A DNA stretch of 64,000 nucleotides from Iningainema tapete BLCC-T55 (GCF_014698965.1 NZ_JACXAE010000072.1:434001-498000), one strand, 5' to 3'; shown: positions 35,576-45,268, numbered from the stretch's first letter. Numbers and translations: made by a program. The notes: generated by a model not told the origin, from the sequence alone.

Positions 35576-36322
35576 ATGTCAATTCCCATAAGAAAAGATG
35601 TAACTTACACCTTACTAAAAAAAATTGAAGAAAGTGGTCAGGGTTCCCACCAAGTTAATTTCGCAGGAATCACCGTAGCAGGTCATCAATTAACAGAAGC
35701 TGATTTGTTAGCTCATTTAGATTACTTAAATCAAAATCAGTATATCAAAGCTGAATTTACTGGTGATGGTCACGTCAAAAACGTCGAATCGACCGAGAAA
35801 GGACGTAAAGTATTACAAAAGTATGAAGCAGAAGCTCAAGCAGAATCAGCTCCCATTAACACAAAAGATTTGCCTTTCTTAGAAAAAGTTTTGGTGAAAG
35901 GCGGTTTAGGGGATATATTTGACGCTAGGGACGTAACAGAGGTAGTCTTCCGCGTTATGCGCGACCTCATGACTACAGAAGCCGCTGATCGAGTTGAACA
36001 GGAACTGCACAAAGAGGCATTACCTACAGAAGATAAAGCGCTGCAAATGGAAATTGCCGATTTGTGGCACGATACAAACCCCATAGTCGGCTTCCTCAGC
36101 CGAGTTCGTCCACCTTGGCAAGGACCCGGCATTTTTAAGATTGATTCTGACCGCTTTTTATTCCGAGTTGCCAATGAAGGTGGATTGCAGCCAGAGGTAG
36201 ACCGCGAACAGGTAGTTAAGGCGGTATTTTCTGCTACCAAAGATGAATTATCCAAAGAAAGAATTGAGGAAATTGCTAGTTGGTTACCAGATCACGTCCG
36301 CAAACTCTGGGAAGAAGCTTAA
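35576..36322 (+). CDS. DUF2267 protein
   Basis: The 248-residue soluble protein has an N-terminal winged-helix-like segment (about residues 1-80, ADLLAHLDYLNQNQYI) and a C-terminal DUF2267-like part. The latter has VTEVVFRVMRDLMTTEAADRV and VVKAVFSATKDELSKERIEEIASWLPDHVRKLW. The start is supported by CGGAGGGG at about 35564-35572. Function is unknown; a strong terminator follows. Confidence 0.75.
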   Translation: MSIPIRKDVTYTLLKKIEESGQGSHQVNFAGITVAGHQLTEADLLAHLDYLNQNQYIKAEFTGDGHVKNVESTEKGRKVLQKYEAEAQAESAPINTKDLPFLEKVLVKGGLGDIFDARDVTEVVFRVMRDLMTTEAADRVEQELHKEALPTEDKALQMEIADLWHDTNPIVGFLSRVRPPWQGPGIFKIDSDRFLFRVANEGGLQPEVDREQVVKAVFSATKDELSKERIEEIASWLPDHVRKLWEEA

Positions 36323-36335
36323 CGTTTAAACTTTA

Positions 36336-36369
36336 AAAAACCCGGTTTCGTAAAAGAAACCGGGTTTTT
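36336..36369 (+). terminator. Strong intrinsic terminator
   Basis: A perfect 14-bp stem (36336-36349 against 36356-36369) with loop GTAAAA ends in a T run, 14 bases after the DUF2267 stop. Confidence 0.85.
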
Positions 36370-36394
36370 ACAGCATTTTGCATATAAATGGAGT

Positions 36395-36443
36395 ACACCC
36401 CACCCTACCCTCCCCGAAGATCGGGGAGGGTAGGGTGGGGTGT
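36395..36443. repeat. 23-bp perfect hairpin with 3-nt loop
   Basis: The arms 36395-36417 and 36421-36443 are perfect complements around AGA, rich in CCCACCCTACCC. The remaining bases of the gap to 36691 show no gene and are AT-rich. Confidence 0.85.
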
Positions 36444-36690
36444 GGGGTATTTTGTACTTCATTAAGTTGAAATCTGCTGTATGTATGCGACTAATGATAG
36501 ATGTTTTCTTACGTTAGAAAGAAAACATGTTCTTAGCTGTCATATATTTTCACTTCTATAGTAAGAAGTCAGAACTATTGGTGATTGTTAGCTTAGAGTT
36601 GTGAGTTAATCATAATTAAGTAGGGTGCGTCAGTTTAAAGTACGCACTCAGATATTTTCATAAATTTAAATCTTTTTTTCGGAGGAATAA

Positions 36691-37500
36691 ATGAATCAAA
36701 TAACTAAAAAGTTACGCAACACATCAGTTGCCCTATTTGGTGCTTTTTGTGGTGGATTACTAATTGTACCTGCTGTTCCTCAATTAGTAGTAGCGCAACA
36801 GCAGCCGCAACAAAAGCCAAACGCTAAGGTTAATCCTTGCCCAAAAATATTCTACGAACAGCCACATGATACCAGAGTATTTGTTCCTGAAGGTTGCCCT
36901 GCAAATACTTTCACTAGACAGAATGGACAAGGTGTAAGTTCTAGTAACTATCCTGCAACACCTTCACAATCTCAAATTCAAATGGGCGTAGGCGGTGAAA
37001 CAACTGAGCAAACAACTCCGTCAGCACCAACAATGCAACAAAGACAAGACATGAACATGAATAGTTCATCGTCAGAAACTAGAGTGTATCAAAGTAGCAG
37101 ACAAACAAATACGAATTATATTCAACCACCTTTACAAGGACAGCAACAAACCAATAGGTCTTACAATTTACCACAACAAACTGCAGTTGCAACAGTCTCA
37201 CCGACAAGTGGCAAAGTAAGTGTCAAATTGGTCAATGAAACAAACGCACCTGTTACTTATCAAATCATTGGCGATAGCACACAAAGAACTCTAGGCGGAA
37301 AGTCAGAGGTAATGTTGCAAGGTTTGGCTATACCTAAAACTGTAACCTTCTACCGTCAAGATCGCGGATTACTGATGGTAACACCACAAGGTTCATCTTC
37401 ACAAGGAAGTTTGCAACTTACATTGCGGGAAACAACTGACTTTAACATGGATAGAACTACCATGAGAATTGAGCCAAATGGTTCCGTATACCTGAATTAA
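36691..37500 (+). CDS. Secreted Gln-rich hypothetical protein
   Basis: The 269-residue protein has a signal peptide (about residues 1-35), a Cys-containing segment (VNPCPKIFYEQPHDTRVFVPEGCP), and a disordered Gln/Thr/Ser region to about 165. A beta-rich C-terminal domain follows (about 170-269). The start is fixed by GGAGG five bases upstream. I recognise no family. The stop is 11 bases before a GTAGAGACG palindrome. Confidence 0.7.
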   Translation: MNQITKKLRNTSVALFGAFCGGLLIVPAVPQLVVAQQQPQQKPNAKVNPCPKIFYEQPHDTRVFVPEGCPANTFTRQNGQGVSSSNYPATPSQSQIQMGVGGETTEQTTPSAPTMQQRQDMNMNSSSSETRVYQSSRQTNTNYIQPPLQGQQQTNRSYNLPQQTAVATVSPTSGKVSVKLVNETNAPVTYQIIGDSTQRTLGGKSEVMLQGLAIPKTVTFYRQDRGLLMVTPQGSSSQGSLQLTLRETTDFNMDRTTMRIEPNGSVYLN

Positions 37501-37510
37501 AAGTGTTGTT

Positions 37511-37538
37511 GTAGAGACGCTCCACTGGAGCGTCTCAC
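37511..37538. repeat. GTAGAGACG-family palindrome between convergent genes
   Basis: Arms GTAGAGACGCTCC and GGAGCGTCTCAC meet at ACT, between the secreted protein stop and the TPR gene stop at 37541. Confidence 0.8.
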
Positions 37539-37540
37539 AT

Positions 37541-38560
37541 CTATCGTTTAGGCATTTTATTCATCTTATCAACAAGAAATAATTCCTTTTTACTATCTTT
37601 TAACGTTTGCGCCATAATAATCGCTCTCTCATAAAAATTACGAGCAGTTAAATAATTACCTTGTTGCTCACAGACTTGTGCATAATATTCAAAAGAGTTC
37701 AATTCTTCCTGCGGATTTTGTAACTCTTGCGCAAGTGCTAATCGATCTTGTAGTAAGTCGAAAACTCTTTGATAACGTTCAACAGCACTATGTGCCATAA
37801 CTAAACCATCAATCGCTCGTAATTGACTGGTGCGATCGCTTGTTATTTTAGCTAGTCGCAACGCATATCCGTAAGCGCCAATTGAATCTTGATAATTAAG
37901 TGCGGCAAGGTAAGCATCGCCTAAATTATTTAGAGTATTTGTCTCACCATTTTTATCCCGAATTTGACGGCGGAAATTCAAAGCAGATTCATATAGTTTA
38001 ATTGCCTTATTGTAATCTCCTAACCTTGCTGTTGCTAGACCTAGATTACTTAATGATAGTCCTTGCCCTTCTATATTTTTCACAGAACGAGCAATTTCCA
38101 CAGCTTCACTAAAGGTTTTCACAGCAGCAAGTGCCTCTCCTTTTTGGAGTAAAAATGTACCAATATTATTTAGTGCAAAAATTTGACCTTGAAAATCTTT
38201 AAGATCTCGAGCAAACGCTAATCTTCTGCGTAAAGCATCGTCAGCAGCTTTGTCTCGCCCTAGTTGAACATAACCTCTACTTAAGAAATCATAAGTTAAA
38301 CCTTGTGCTTTGAGATCGCCAAGTAAACGATATATTTCCAGCGCTGGTAACCAAGATTCGATCGCTTTAGCATAAGAGCCTTGCTGGTACTGTTTTTCAC
38401 CTAAACTCAATAATCTGTCTGCTTCATTCCTTGATTCTCGCTTCAAAGAACTACCTATGGGACGGTGAAGTTGTTCGGTAATATCAGCAGCAGTTGCTGT
38501 CATCGGCTGGAACAAAATAGTTAAAAGTAAAAATATTGGTAAAAAATGCCCTCTGTCCAT
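37541..38560 (-). CDS. Secreted TPR-repeat protein
   Basis: The 339-residue protein has a signal peptide (about residues 1-25, ending TATAADI) and six or so tetratricopeptide repeats. Examples are LSLGEKQYQQGSYAKAIESW, ALNNIGTFLLQKGEALAAV and YYAQVCEQQGNYLTARNFY. It is probably a periplasmic scaffold. The ATG at 38560 is preferred to a TTG at 38599. It lies downstream of an ECF-sigma-like gene on the same strand with a 63-base gap. Confidence 0.82.
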   Translation of the reverse strand: MDRGHFLPIFLLLTILFQPMTATAADITEQLHRPIGSSLKRESRNEADRLLSLGEKQYQQGSYAKAIESWLPALEIYRLLGDLKAQGLTYDFLSRGYVQLGRDKAADDALRRRLAFARDLKDFQGQIFALNNIGTFLLQKGEALAAVKTFSEAVEIARSVKNIEGQGLSLSNLGLATARLGDYNKAIKLYESALNFRRQIRDKNGETNTLNNLGDAYLAALNYQDSIGAYGYALRLAKITSDRTSQLRAIDGLVMAHSAVERYQRVFDLLQDRLALAQELQNPQEELNSFEYYAQVCEQQGNYLTARNFYERAIIMAQTLKDSKKELFLVDKMNKMPKR

Positions 38561-38623
38561 AAGTATTATCCGTAGTTTAATAAAGCTATTTTTTACCAAC
38601 AGAATTAATATAAATAAGAGTTT

Positions 38624-39262
38624 CTACGCTGCACCTGGTTGAAGTAAATGTTCGCCCAAGTATATGGCACGAATATCTGCTGGTAATTTTTCCTCTAACA
38701 TACGATAACCTTCTTGGAGAAAATTGGCTACTTCGTTAGGAGCGATCGCTTCTCCTTCAGCTTGTAAGTAGGCAGCAATTCTAGTTTCGCTCCAATGAAA
38801 AGTTTGCGCCATCAAGACCATTAGTCGTAACATGGGAGGAAGTTGATCCAAAGCTTGTTCGACATAACACCATAATGGTGGAGAAGTTGTTTTGAGCGAA
38901 TAATGAATTGCTTCTGTGGGGGGTAGTTCAATTTCGTTGATGCAGCGAGCAGTCATGTTAATTAGCCAATTTTGCAAAGTGAGATTTTCTTTAGCTCCTT
39001 GACTATTGTCGAGATTTAATCCACCAAGTTCAGAGTAAACCTGTCGCCAGACTAGGGCAAAAAGATAGTCAGCTTGTACAGGCGATCGTGCCGAATGCTG
39101 AATTAGCGTATAAACTATTGGGCTATAGCGACAAAAAATTGCTGTAAAGAACCTTCCCGCGTCGGGATGGTGCTGAAACAGATTCAGCAGTTCCTCGTCG
39201 CTCAGATGAAACATTGATTTTACCAGCGGATGATTAGCTTCAGGAAAATGAGGGATTTGCAC
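38624..39262 (-). CDS. ECF sigma-factor-like protein
   Basis: The 212-residue protein has a region-2-like helix bundle (FFTAIFCRYSPIVYTLIQHS, then ADYLFALVWRQVYSEL) and a region-4-like helix-turn-helix (LDQLPPMLRLMVLMAQTFHW to YRMLEEKLP). Both halves are diverged from canonical ECF factors. The GTG at 39262 (VQIPHFPEANHP) is chosen from remembered homologues; ATG 39214 and TTG 39322 are alternatives. Partner anti-sigma gene: none seen. It may control the following TPR gene. Confidence 0.6.
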   Translation of the reverse strand: MQIPHFPEANHPLVKSMFHLSDEELLNLFQHHPDAGRFFTAIFCRYSPIVYTLIQHSARSPVQADYLFALVWRQVYSELGGLNLDNSQGAKENLTLQNWLINMTARCINEIELPPTEAIHYSLKTTSPPLWCYVEQALDQLPPMLRLMVLMAQTFHWSETRIAAYLQAEGEAIAPNEVANFLQEGYRMLEEKLPADIRAIYLGEHLLQPGAA

Positions 39263-39627
39263 AAACTTTTGCCACCAAAAACGAGAATAAGCGTAAAAAA
39301 TCGGTATGTAGGCGCAAATCAACAGGTTTTTGCCTAGCTACTGATCTTTTAACATACATACTAATAAAGTAGAGCCACAACTAGTTGCGACTCTCAGCTA
39401 TAATCACTTACCCTAGATCAACAAAGCTTGATGGGCGTACCGGAGACAATTTGAACGACTCAACGTCACAGATGAGTTGTGTAGTTTATGTAAAACTAGA
39501 AAAACAGTTTCCTCAACCTGAGCTTGACATTGATAGACTAGGTATTATTAGTCTTATTAATTTTTAGATCAGTCAGCCAAAACTCAATTTAAGCGTAATT
39601 TGTTGTTATTTATCCCCTTGTAATTTC
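39263..39627. other. Intergenic region, no supported gene
   Basis: The gap separates two divergent genes and should hold both promoters. A 60-codon open frame (39385-39567) lacks a ribosome site and resembles no family. Confidence 0.6.
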
Positions 39628-40221
39628 ATGCTTGCAACCATTGGTAGTATCTCTGATCTTGTTCAGCCTTATACTCTAGGCTCTTTTTTACCAAACCTAC
39701 CATTAGATAGCCTATTCTCAACTCAGGGCATTATGGTGATGCTGCTAGCAGCTTATGCTGGTGCTATGTGGTTATTTCTTACCAGCGCACCAAAAGTATA
39801 CACTGTGATGGCGTCGGATTTAGAAATAGCACGGCAGTTGTATGAAGGATTGCTAGATTTACCAGCAGCAGAAGTACCTTTACACTACTACTACAACTAC
39901 GAGCAAACCATAGGAGCAGCCGGAGTCGATCCACTTTACCTCTCCAGTAGCCCTGCCTACTCCAGTAGAATGACAAATGCTAGTGAGGGGCTGTGGTATC
40001 AGTTGAAGAAAAACGTCCAACTGCACGTTATTACGGGAGCTAGCATCGGCGTTAAACATCAGCAACGCCATGTTTGCTTTGATCGTGATTGCTTGGAAAT
40101 GATTTTAATGCGAGTCGAAGTGCGTGGTTTGAAATTTAAAATTCGTAGTCAAAAGCCACTGAACTTTTTAGTTAAAGACTACGAAGGACGCATTATTGAA
40201 ATGGCGGAAGTAGCAAATTAG
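39628..40221 (+). CDS. Cyanobacterial membrane-anchored protein, VOC-like C-terminus
   Basis: The 197-residue protein has one membrane helix (about residues 33-52, MVMLLAAYAGAMWLFL) and a soluble domain. The C-terminal part, FKIRSQKPLNFLVKDYEGRIIEM, resembles the last strands of glyoxalase/VOC folds. The metal ligands of an active VOC enzyme cannot be assigned. The function is unknown. Confidence 0.65.
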   Translation: MLATIGSISDLVQPYTLGSFLPNLPLDSLFSTQGIMVMLLAAYAGAMWLFLTSAPKVYTVMASDLEIARQLYEGLLDLPAAEVPLHYYYNYEQTIGAAGVDPLYLSSSPAYSSRMTNASEGLWYQLKKNVQLHVITGASIGVKHQQRHVCFDRDCLEMILMRVEVRGLKFKIRSQKPLNFLVKDYEGRIIEMAEVAN

Positions 40222-40272
40222 TCAAGGTGTACATCGGGAAATTTTGGCATAAACCAACGTTTGAGGCTCAAC

Positions 40273-40306
40273 AAAACCCCGGTAAATTCTGCGAAACCGG
40301 GGTTTT
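40273..40306. terminator. Bidirectional terminator between convergent genes
   Basis: AAAACCCCGG (40273-40282) pairs with CCGGGGTTTT (40297-40306). It lies between the stops at 40221 (+) and 40327 (-) and has A and T tracts suited to both directions. Confidence 0.7.
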
Positions 40307-40326
40307 AGAAGCGTTAGGCGATCGCA

Positions 40327-40788
40327 CTAATCTACTTTATCTTGAGTTTCATCTAACACATCGGTCAACTTTTCCAGCAGGCTTTCGGCTAAATCTAGTA
40401 AATCAATTTTATCAGTTGAATCTCGGTAATCACCATCGTTGCTAACTAACACATTTTTGACAGCAAAAATTCGGTTTTCTTCTTCCGAAAGACTTAAGCA
40501 TTTTTCCAAATCGACAGCAATTTCTTGAAGCGATTTGTTTTTAAGGTGCTTGCGTACCTTCACTGCCACCCAGTCACCACTTTCCAGGAAAGAGGTAACA
40601 GATTCTAAAACCGTTTTTTCATCTTCACCCCATTTTTCTACCCAATCTCCATCTACATCATCAACATACAAGTTTACACAATCAAGCCCATAAGTCATCC
40701 AGTCTCGCTGCAACTGTCTTGCTTCTTGTAAATGTTGAATAAATTTTTCTAATCTCTCTTGAGGCTCAATCTGTTTTTCTTTAACCAT
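40327..40788 (-). CDS. Acidic hypothetical protein
   Basis: The 153-residue protein is acidic and mainly helical (EKFIQHLQEARQLQRDW, then WVEKWGEDEKTVLESV and a C-terminal DLLDLAESLLEKLTDVL). No membrane segment or known motif is recognised. It may share a transcript with the gene starting at 41545, whose stop is 61 bases upstream. Confidence 0.6.
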   Translation of the reverse strand: MVKEKQIEPQERLEKFIQHLQEARQLQRDWMTYGLDCVNLYVDDVDGDWVEKWGEDEKTVLESVTSFLESGDWVAVKVRKHLKNKSLQEIAVDLEKCLSLSEEENRIFAVKNVLVSNDGDYRDSTDKIDLLDLAESLLEKLTDVLDETQDKVD

Positions 40789-40849
40789 AATGACCTAGTT
40801 TAGGTAATACCTGTTTATGCAAAAACCAGTTAATGCATTTGACTTGTGA

Positions 40850-41545
40850 CTATAAACTTAATTTTAAATAAATGCCTGTTCTTAGATTATCACTGTTATA
40901 TAGTGCGATGTTAACTATTTGATGCACAAAATTATTTGTACTAGGGTTATAACTTAAGAAAAGTCCTCTATCTATACCCCAGTTTTGCAGGTTACTTTCC
41001 CAATCCTCAGACTTTTCGGGAAAAAATTCATTATTTAGGCTAGTTAATTGAATACACAGTGGCTTTTCCTTTCTACTACTAACAATTATATCAGTTGCCA
41101 TTGACAAATCGGCTATATAGCACTGCCAAAAAGTGCATTCACGACGGATGATATCAGTAGCTACAGATTTCAGAAAATTACCATCAGCCTGATTAAACTC
41201 CCCTGCCATCAGTTTTTGTTTCCAGATAGAAAACTTTGGATCTGTTTCGTTTAGCCATTTAGGAAATAAATAGCTATACCAATAGCTTTCAGTTGCTGTC
41301 ATTTGCTGATAATACCACTGTCGCTCTTCTTCTGAAGTTAAGGATTTGATGTCTAGCCAAATTTGAGCATCCTTGATTATCTGTTGCAGGAAATGCATGA
41401 CAAATTTTTTAGCTGTCAGTGAACCAGGCTTGACATCTTTTACCCAGCGATTTATCTCACCTAATCTTCTCGCTAAATTGGCGTCGATTGAAGATGCTTC
41501 TTTGATGAGTGACTTCAGTTTATCTTTTATTTCTTTTGCTTGCAA
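40850..41545 (-). CDS. Hypothetical protein, possibly nuclease-like
   Basis: The 231-residue protein begins with TTG; no ATG lies near and an in-frame stop is just upstream. The first ~110 residues are helical (EEERQWYYQQMTATESYWYS). The C-terminal half has ADLSMATDIIVSSRKEKPLCIQLTSL, a D-then-QxT pattern that distantly recalls PD-(D/E)xK nuclease strands. No other motif supports that. The start and function are both uncertain. Confidence 0.5.
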   Translation of the reverse strand: MQAKEIKDKLKSLIKEASSIDANLARRLGEINRWVKDVKPGSLTAKKFVMHFLQQIIKDAQIWLDIKSLTSEEERQWYYQQMTATESYWYSYLFPKWLNETDPKFSIWKQKLMAGEFNQADGNFLKSVATDIIRRECTFWQCYIADLSMATDIIVSSRKEKPLCIQLTSLNNEFFPEKSEDWESNLQNWGIDRGLFLSYNPSTNNFVHQIVNIALYNSDNLRTGIYLKLSL

Positions 41546-41649
41546 TAGGAATGCTCTACCTCACACCATTTTAGATTGTATATCTTAATATACAATTCCC
41601 AAATTTGTCGGGTGCGTTAGTGAAACGTAACGCACCTCAAGATAAATTG

Positions 41650-43176
41650 CTAAGCCTTGTCTTCCTCCGTATCTTGGGTTAATTCTTTCTTGAGTAACGG
41701 AAAAGCGATCGCATCCCGAATACTAGCGCAGTCAGTTAGCAACATGATCAAGCGATCAATCCCAATACCTAAACCACCAGCAGGGGGCATACCATATTCC
41801 AAGGCTGTGAGAAAATCTTCATCAACACCGTGAGCTTCCAAATCACCTGCCGCTTTACGTGCGGCTTGTGCTTCCAAGCGTTGACGCTGCTCGACAGGAT
41901 CTGTTAACTCCGAGAAACTATTCGCAGTCTCCCGCCCCACCATAAATAACTCAAATCGCTCCACCAAACCAGGCTTAGAACGGTGAGGTTTTGCCAATGG
42001 TGAAATTTCTACTGGGTAGTCAATCACGAAGGTGGGCTGAATTAAGTTTGCCTCCACCTTTTGCTCAAACGCTTCATTGAGCAACTTGCCGATAGATGAG
42101 CAATCTTCTATACCTTCAACCACAGCATTTTTACTTGCTGTTTTCGCTTCATCCAAAGTCGAGAACGAGTTGAAATCCAAGCCAGTATATTCTTTTACCA
42201 ACTCGTGCATTGTCACACGCCGCCAAGGCGGAGTTAAATCAACTGCTTGTTCTTGGTAAGTAATTTGCAGTGTTCCCAAAACCTCTTGGGCAACGGTGGT
42301 AATAATACCTTCCGTCAACGCCATCATATCGTTGTAGTCAACGTAAGCTTGGTAGACTTCAAGTGTCGTAAATTCGGGGTTATGCCGAGTGGAAATTCCT
42401 TCATTGCGGAAAACTCGCCCTAGTTCAAACACCTTTTCAAATCCACCAACAATCAACCGCTTGAGATGGAGTTCTGTGGCGATGCGCAGATACAACTGCA
42501 TCTCTAAAGTATTGTGGTAAGTAATAAATGGACGTGCATCCGCACCCCCTGCTTCCGATTGTAGAACCGGGGTTTCAATCTCAATAAAATCACGTTCTAC
42601 CAAGTATTTACGAATACCAGCAGTAATTTGAGCGCGACGGCGGAAGGTTTGTCGGACTTCAGGGTTAACAATTAAGTCAACATAACGCTGACGATAGCGC
42701 TTAGCAACATCTGTCAAGCCATGCCACTTGTCAGGTAAGGGTAAAAGAGATTTCGTAAGTATGGTATATTCTTTTACGTAGACAGATAATTCGCCCTTTT
42801 CAGTCCGTTTAATTGTCCCCTTGACGCCGATGATGTCACCTGCATCGGTAAGCTTATCTAAATGCTTAAAGGCATCAGCATCAACATCTGCCATGCATTC
42901 TTGGATACGCTTTTTATCTAAGTAAAGCTGAATTGTGCCTGTTTCATCTTCTAGAGTGAAGAAAGCTAACTTACCAAAGACACGACGTGCCATAATACGT
43001 CCAGCGATCGCCACATCCAAATCAACTTCTTCACCACTGGCTAAATCAGCAAATTTTTCTTGTAACTCAGCGGCGTGATGAGTTATTTCCCAACGATAGG
43101 CGTAGGGATTCATCCCTAGCTGCTTGAGCTGTTCTACTTTTTCCAGCCGCGTAGCACGGATATCTTCTTCCGACAT
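41650..43176 (-). CDS. lysS: Lysyl-tRNA synthetase, class II
   Basis: The 508-residue enzyme charges tRNA-Lys. An OB-fold anticodon domain (about residues 50-150) has [19 protein letters not shown]. The class II core has motif 2, [20 protein letters not shown], and motif 3, [15 protein letters not shown]. The ATG at 43176 ([10 protein letters not shown]) is preferred to a TTG upstream. It is a single gene. Confidence 0.96.
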   Translation of the reverse strand: MSEEDIRATRLEKVEQLKQLGMNPYAYRWEITHHAAELQEKFADLASGEEVDLDVAIAGRIMARRVFGKLAFFTLEDETGTIQLYLDKKRIQECMADVDADAFKHLDKLTDAGDIIGVKGTIKRTEKGELSVYVKEYTILTKSLLPLPDKWHGLTDVAKRYRQRYVDLIVNPEVRQTFRRRAQITAGIRKYLVERDFIEIETPVLQSEAGGADARPFITYHNTLEMQLYLRIATELHLKRLIVGGFEKVFELGRVFRNEGISTRHNPEFTTLEVYQAYVDYNDMMALTEGIITTVAQEVLGTLQITYQEQAVDLTPPWRRVTMHELVKEYTGLDFNSFSTLDEAKTASKNAVVEGIEDCSSIGKLLNEAFEQKVEANLIQPTFVIDYPVEISPLAKPHRSKPGLVERFELFMVGRETANSFSELTDPVEQRQRLEAQAARKAAGDLEAHGVDEDFLTALEYGMPPAGGLGIGIDRLIMLLTDCASIRDAIAFPLLKKELTQDTEEDKA

Positions 43177-43224
43177 GATTAACGAACTAAAATAGGGCAA
43201 AGTATTATTATAAATGCTGCCAAA

Positions 43225-43508
43225 TTATCTGTTAATTCTCTCGGCTTCCTGCTGTAGTCGTTGGGCGTACTGCTCCCGTCGCTCTATATCCCCATCTATT
43301 TCCTTTTTATGCTCCCAGTAGTAAGCCAATGCGGAGTGAATTTTACTTAAGGTGAGGTAGTTGTTTTGCTGCAATTCTTCAGGACTCCAGCCGTAAGCCT
43401 TTACAGAAGTAATTAATGAGAACGATTTTCATCGAAGTTCCTTCAATCATAGGCATATTACACTCCGTAGAGTTGCACGTATTTATATTCAGTAGCTAGG
43501 ATTGTCAT
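43225..43508 (-). pseudogene. DUF433 antitoxin-like pseudogene
   Basis: Minus-strand frames read MTILATEYKYVQLYGV then a stop (TAA), next MPMIEGTSMKIVLI in another frame. After a frameshift comes TSVKAYGWSPEELQQNNYL, then ALAYYWEHKKEIDGDIERRE and a C-terminus ending AERINR. Together these make one DUF433 protein broken by at least one stop and one frameshift. DUF433 proteins are often antitoxins paired with PIN-like toxins; no toxin gene remains here. Confidence 0.8.
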
Positions 43509-43637
43509 CGTTCTCACCTTGGTTTGTATCAATTACAAGTATATTTATTTAAGGCTAGTAATCACGGACAATTTCTTGGTTAGGAATAGACTGAAAAGAA
43601 AATTGGAGCTATAATAAGATTATATCGGAATCATTCT

Positions 43638-43799
43638 CTATAAAGAGTAATTGCTAGGGGAATAGATTCTTTGAGGATTTTTGCTTTTAATTGTGTTAGG
43701 TATGTAAGCAAAAATGCCAACTAAAAGATAGATAGTAAATCCGAAAGTAGCTTCAGTAAAATCCATCTGCTGATTTGGCTCTACGGCATGGAAAGACAT
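43638..43799 (-). CDS. Possible small membrane protein
   Basis: A 53-residue frame (MSFHAVEPNQQMDFTEATFG) contains one hydrophobic helix, FTIYLLVGIFAYI, and a polar tail. No family is recognised. The shape is like small thylakoid proteins, but this may be a chance frame beside the DUF433 relic. Confidence 0.35.
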   Translation of the reverse strand: MSFHAVEPNQQMDFTEATFGFTIYLLVGIFAYIPNTIKSKNPQRIYSPSNYSL

Positions 43800-43850
43800 G
43801 ATGATTGTTTTTTGGTAGTAGCCAGATAGAAGCAATATACCACGAATGAT

Positions 43851-44090
43851 ATGGACGCGAAATTAGGGTTTGAATACGACAAAGAAGAAGACATTCTGTA
43901 TATCAACAAACGCCCTCCTTACCCAGAACAAGAACCAGCAGAAATTGAGTATGGTGTGACTGCTCGTCTTAACCCTACTACTGGTGAAATTGAAAATCTG
44001 GAAATTCTATTTTTTTCCCAAAGGTTATCAAATCAACCTCTTTTGGAATTGCCATTAGTAGCAGATTTTCATTTTGTTCCTGTTGCTTAA
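43851..44090 (+). CDS. DUF2283 protein
   Basis: The 79-residue protein has the DUF2283 pattern: FEYDKEEDILYINKRPP, then EYGVTARLNPTTGEIENLEI. Such small proteins often accompany toxin-like partners. None is seen adjacent, though the DUF433 relic lies nearby. Confidence 0.8.
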   Translation: MDAKLGFEYDKEEDILYINKRPPYPEQEPAEIEYGVTARLNPTTGEIENLEILFFSQRLSNQPLLELPLVADFHFVPVA

Positions 44091-44147
44091 GTCAAGCTCT
44101 TACATTCTCTAGGGGAAAACACTACTGTGAGGCGGAGCTTCAAGGAG

Positions 44148-44177
44148 TGCATTCCCAGCCTCTGACTGGGAACGAGG
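44148..44177. repeat. CATTCCCAG...CTGGGAAC dispersed repeat
   Basis: TTCCCAG and CTGGGAA form a short hairpin in a GCATTCCCAGCCTCTGACTG context. A close copy lies at 49877-49901. Confidence 0.75.
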
Positions 44178-44184
44178 GAGGCTA

Positions 44185-45141
44185 CTATGACTTTTTCATT
44201 CTGTTGATTTCTATGAGCAATTCTTCAATCTGACTGCGTAAATTTTCTACTTCGGTAGGCGTTGTATCTGGTGTGACGTTAACTGCTCCCTCACTTGGAG
44301 AGCGCTGATAATTTCCTTTTTTGATTTGCTGATATTCTTCTGATACTGCCCATTGCCGGAGATAATGCAAGCGATCTACAGGAAAAGGATGGGTGAGCAT
44401 ACTACCACCACCGTTATAAATCAAAAATTTGTAAACTTGATTTAATCCATCTTCGTCGAGTGCTTGATAATTTTCTGACTGGCGAATAAACTCTTGTAAG
44501 CTACATTCATGGTTGTATTTGATACTGCCACCAGAGACTTTCATCATTGAATTCATCACCGGGTTTAGGTCATCTAAAACCAACAACGCAGCGCGATCAG
44601 CAGATAACTCAGCTTTGCGCCGCCATTCATAAAAGGCATAAATTAGACCTTGACTGACGAATTTACCGATCCCAAAGGTCATATCCCCAAGGGTGGAAGC
44701 AGCACTCATTACCCACCCTGCCATTTGAATTAAAATAGTATGACTACACTTAATATGCCCCAGTTCATGGGCAAGCACCGCCCTAATTTCGTCTTCGTTC
44801 AGTAGATCTAAGATCCCTGTATCTATGACTATCAAAGGATGCTCTTGTCCCAGTGCATAACTATTTGCTCTGGGGTTTTGCTCGACAAACAGTGCTGGTT
44901 CTGGGTAAATGTCCAAATCCCGCACACATTCGCGAAATATCTGGTAAATAGTGGAATATTGGCGTGGCCCGACTTGGATGGTGTTGCCCATTAGATAAAT
45001 TAACTGAGGGCGCTCAGCAAAGAATTCCACAAATTTACGAGCGAGAAAATCAAATCCAGGTAAACTGCGTAATGCAAGTTCTGCTTGGCGATCCAGGGGA
45101 TGTCTGAAGGCTTCGCTGGAAATTCCTTTATAGGTTGGCAT
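44185..45141 (-). CDS. M48-family metallopeptidase
   Basis: The 318-residue zinc protease has HELGH at residues 125-129 (VLAHELGHIKCSHT) and the third-ligand region EWRRKAELSADRAALL. One or two hydrophobic stretches near residues 138-165 may insert in the membrane. The C-terminus has a short coiled coil (LRSQIEELLIEINRMKK). It resembles cytoplasmic-membrane HtpX-like relatives; substrates are unknown. Confidence 0.9.
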   Translation of the reverse strand: MPTYKGISSEAFRHPLDRQAELALRSLPGFDFLARKFVEFFAERPQLIYLMGNTIQVGPRQYSTIYQIFRECVRDLDIYPEPALFVEQNPRANSYALGQEHPLIVIDTGILDLLNEDEIRAVLAHELGHIKCSHTILIQMAGWVMSAASTLGDMTFGIGKFVSQGLIYAFYEWRRKAELSADRAALLVLDDLNPVMNSMMKVSGGSIKYNHECSLQEFIRQSENYQALDEDGLNQVYKFLIYNGGGSMLTHPFPVDRLHYLRQWAVSEEYQQIKKGNYQRSPSEGAVNVTPDTTPTEVENLRSQIEELLIEINRMKKS

Positions 45142-45268
45142 ACAGGGTTAATAGTGATGAGTAGTTAGAAGTAACAATTAACAACTAACAGCTAACTACT
45201 CAAACTGACAACATAATAGAAATGGGGAGACAGCAAGTAAAAATCACTTTGTATGGGATTATAAGCGT

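Noticed and set aside
39385-39567. 60-codon frame in a divergent intergenic region
   Set aside because: No ribosome site and no protein-like conservation pattern; likely chance.
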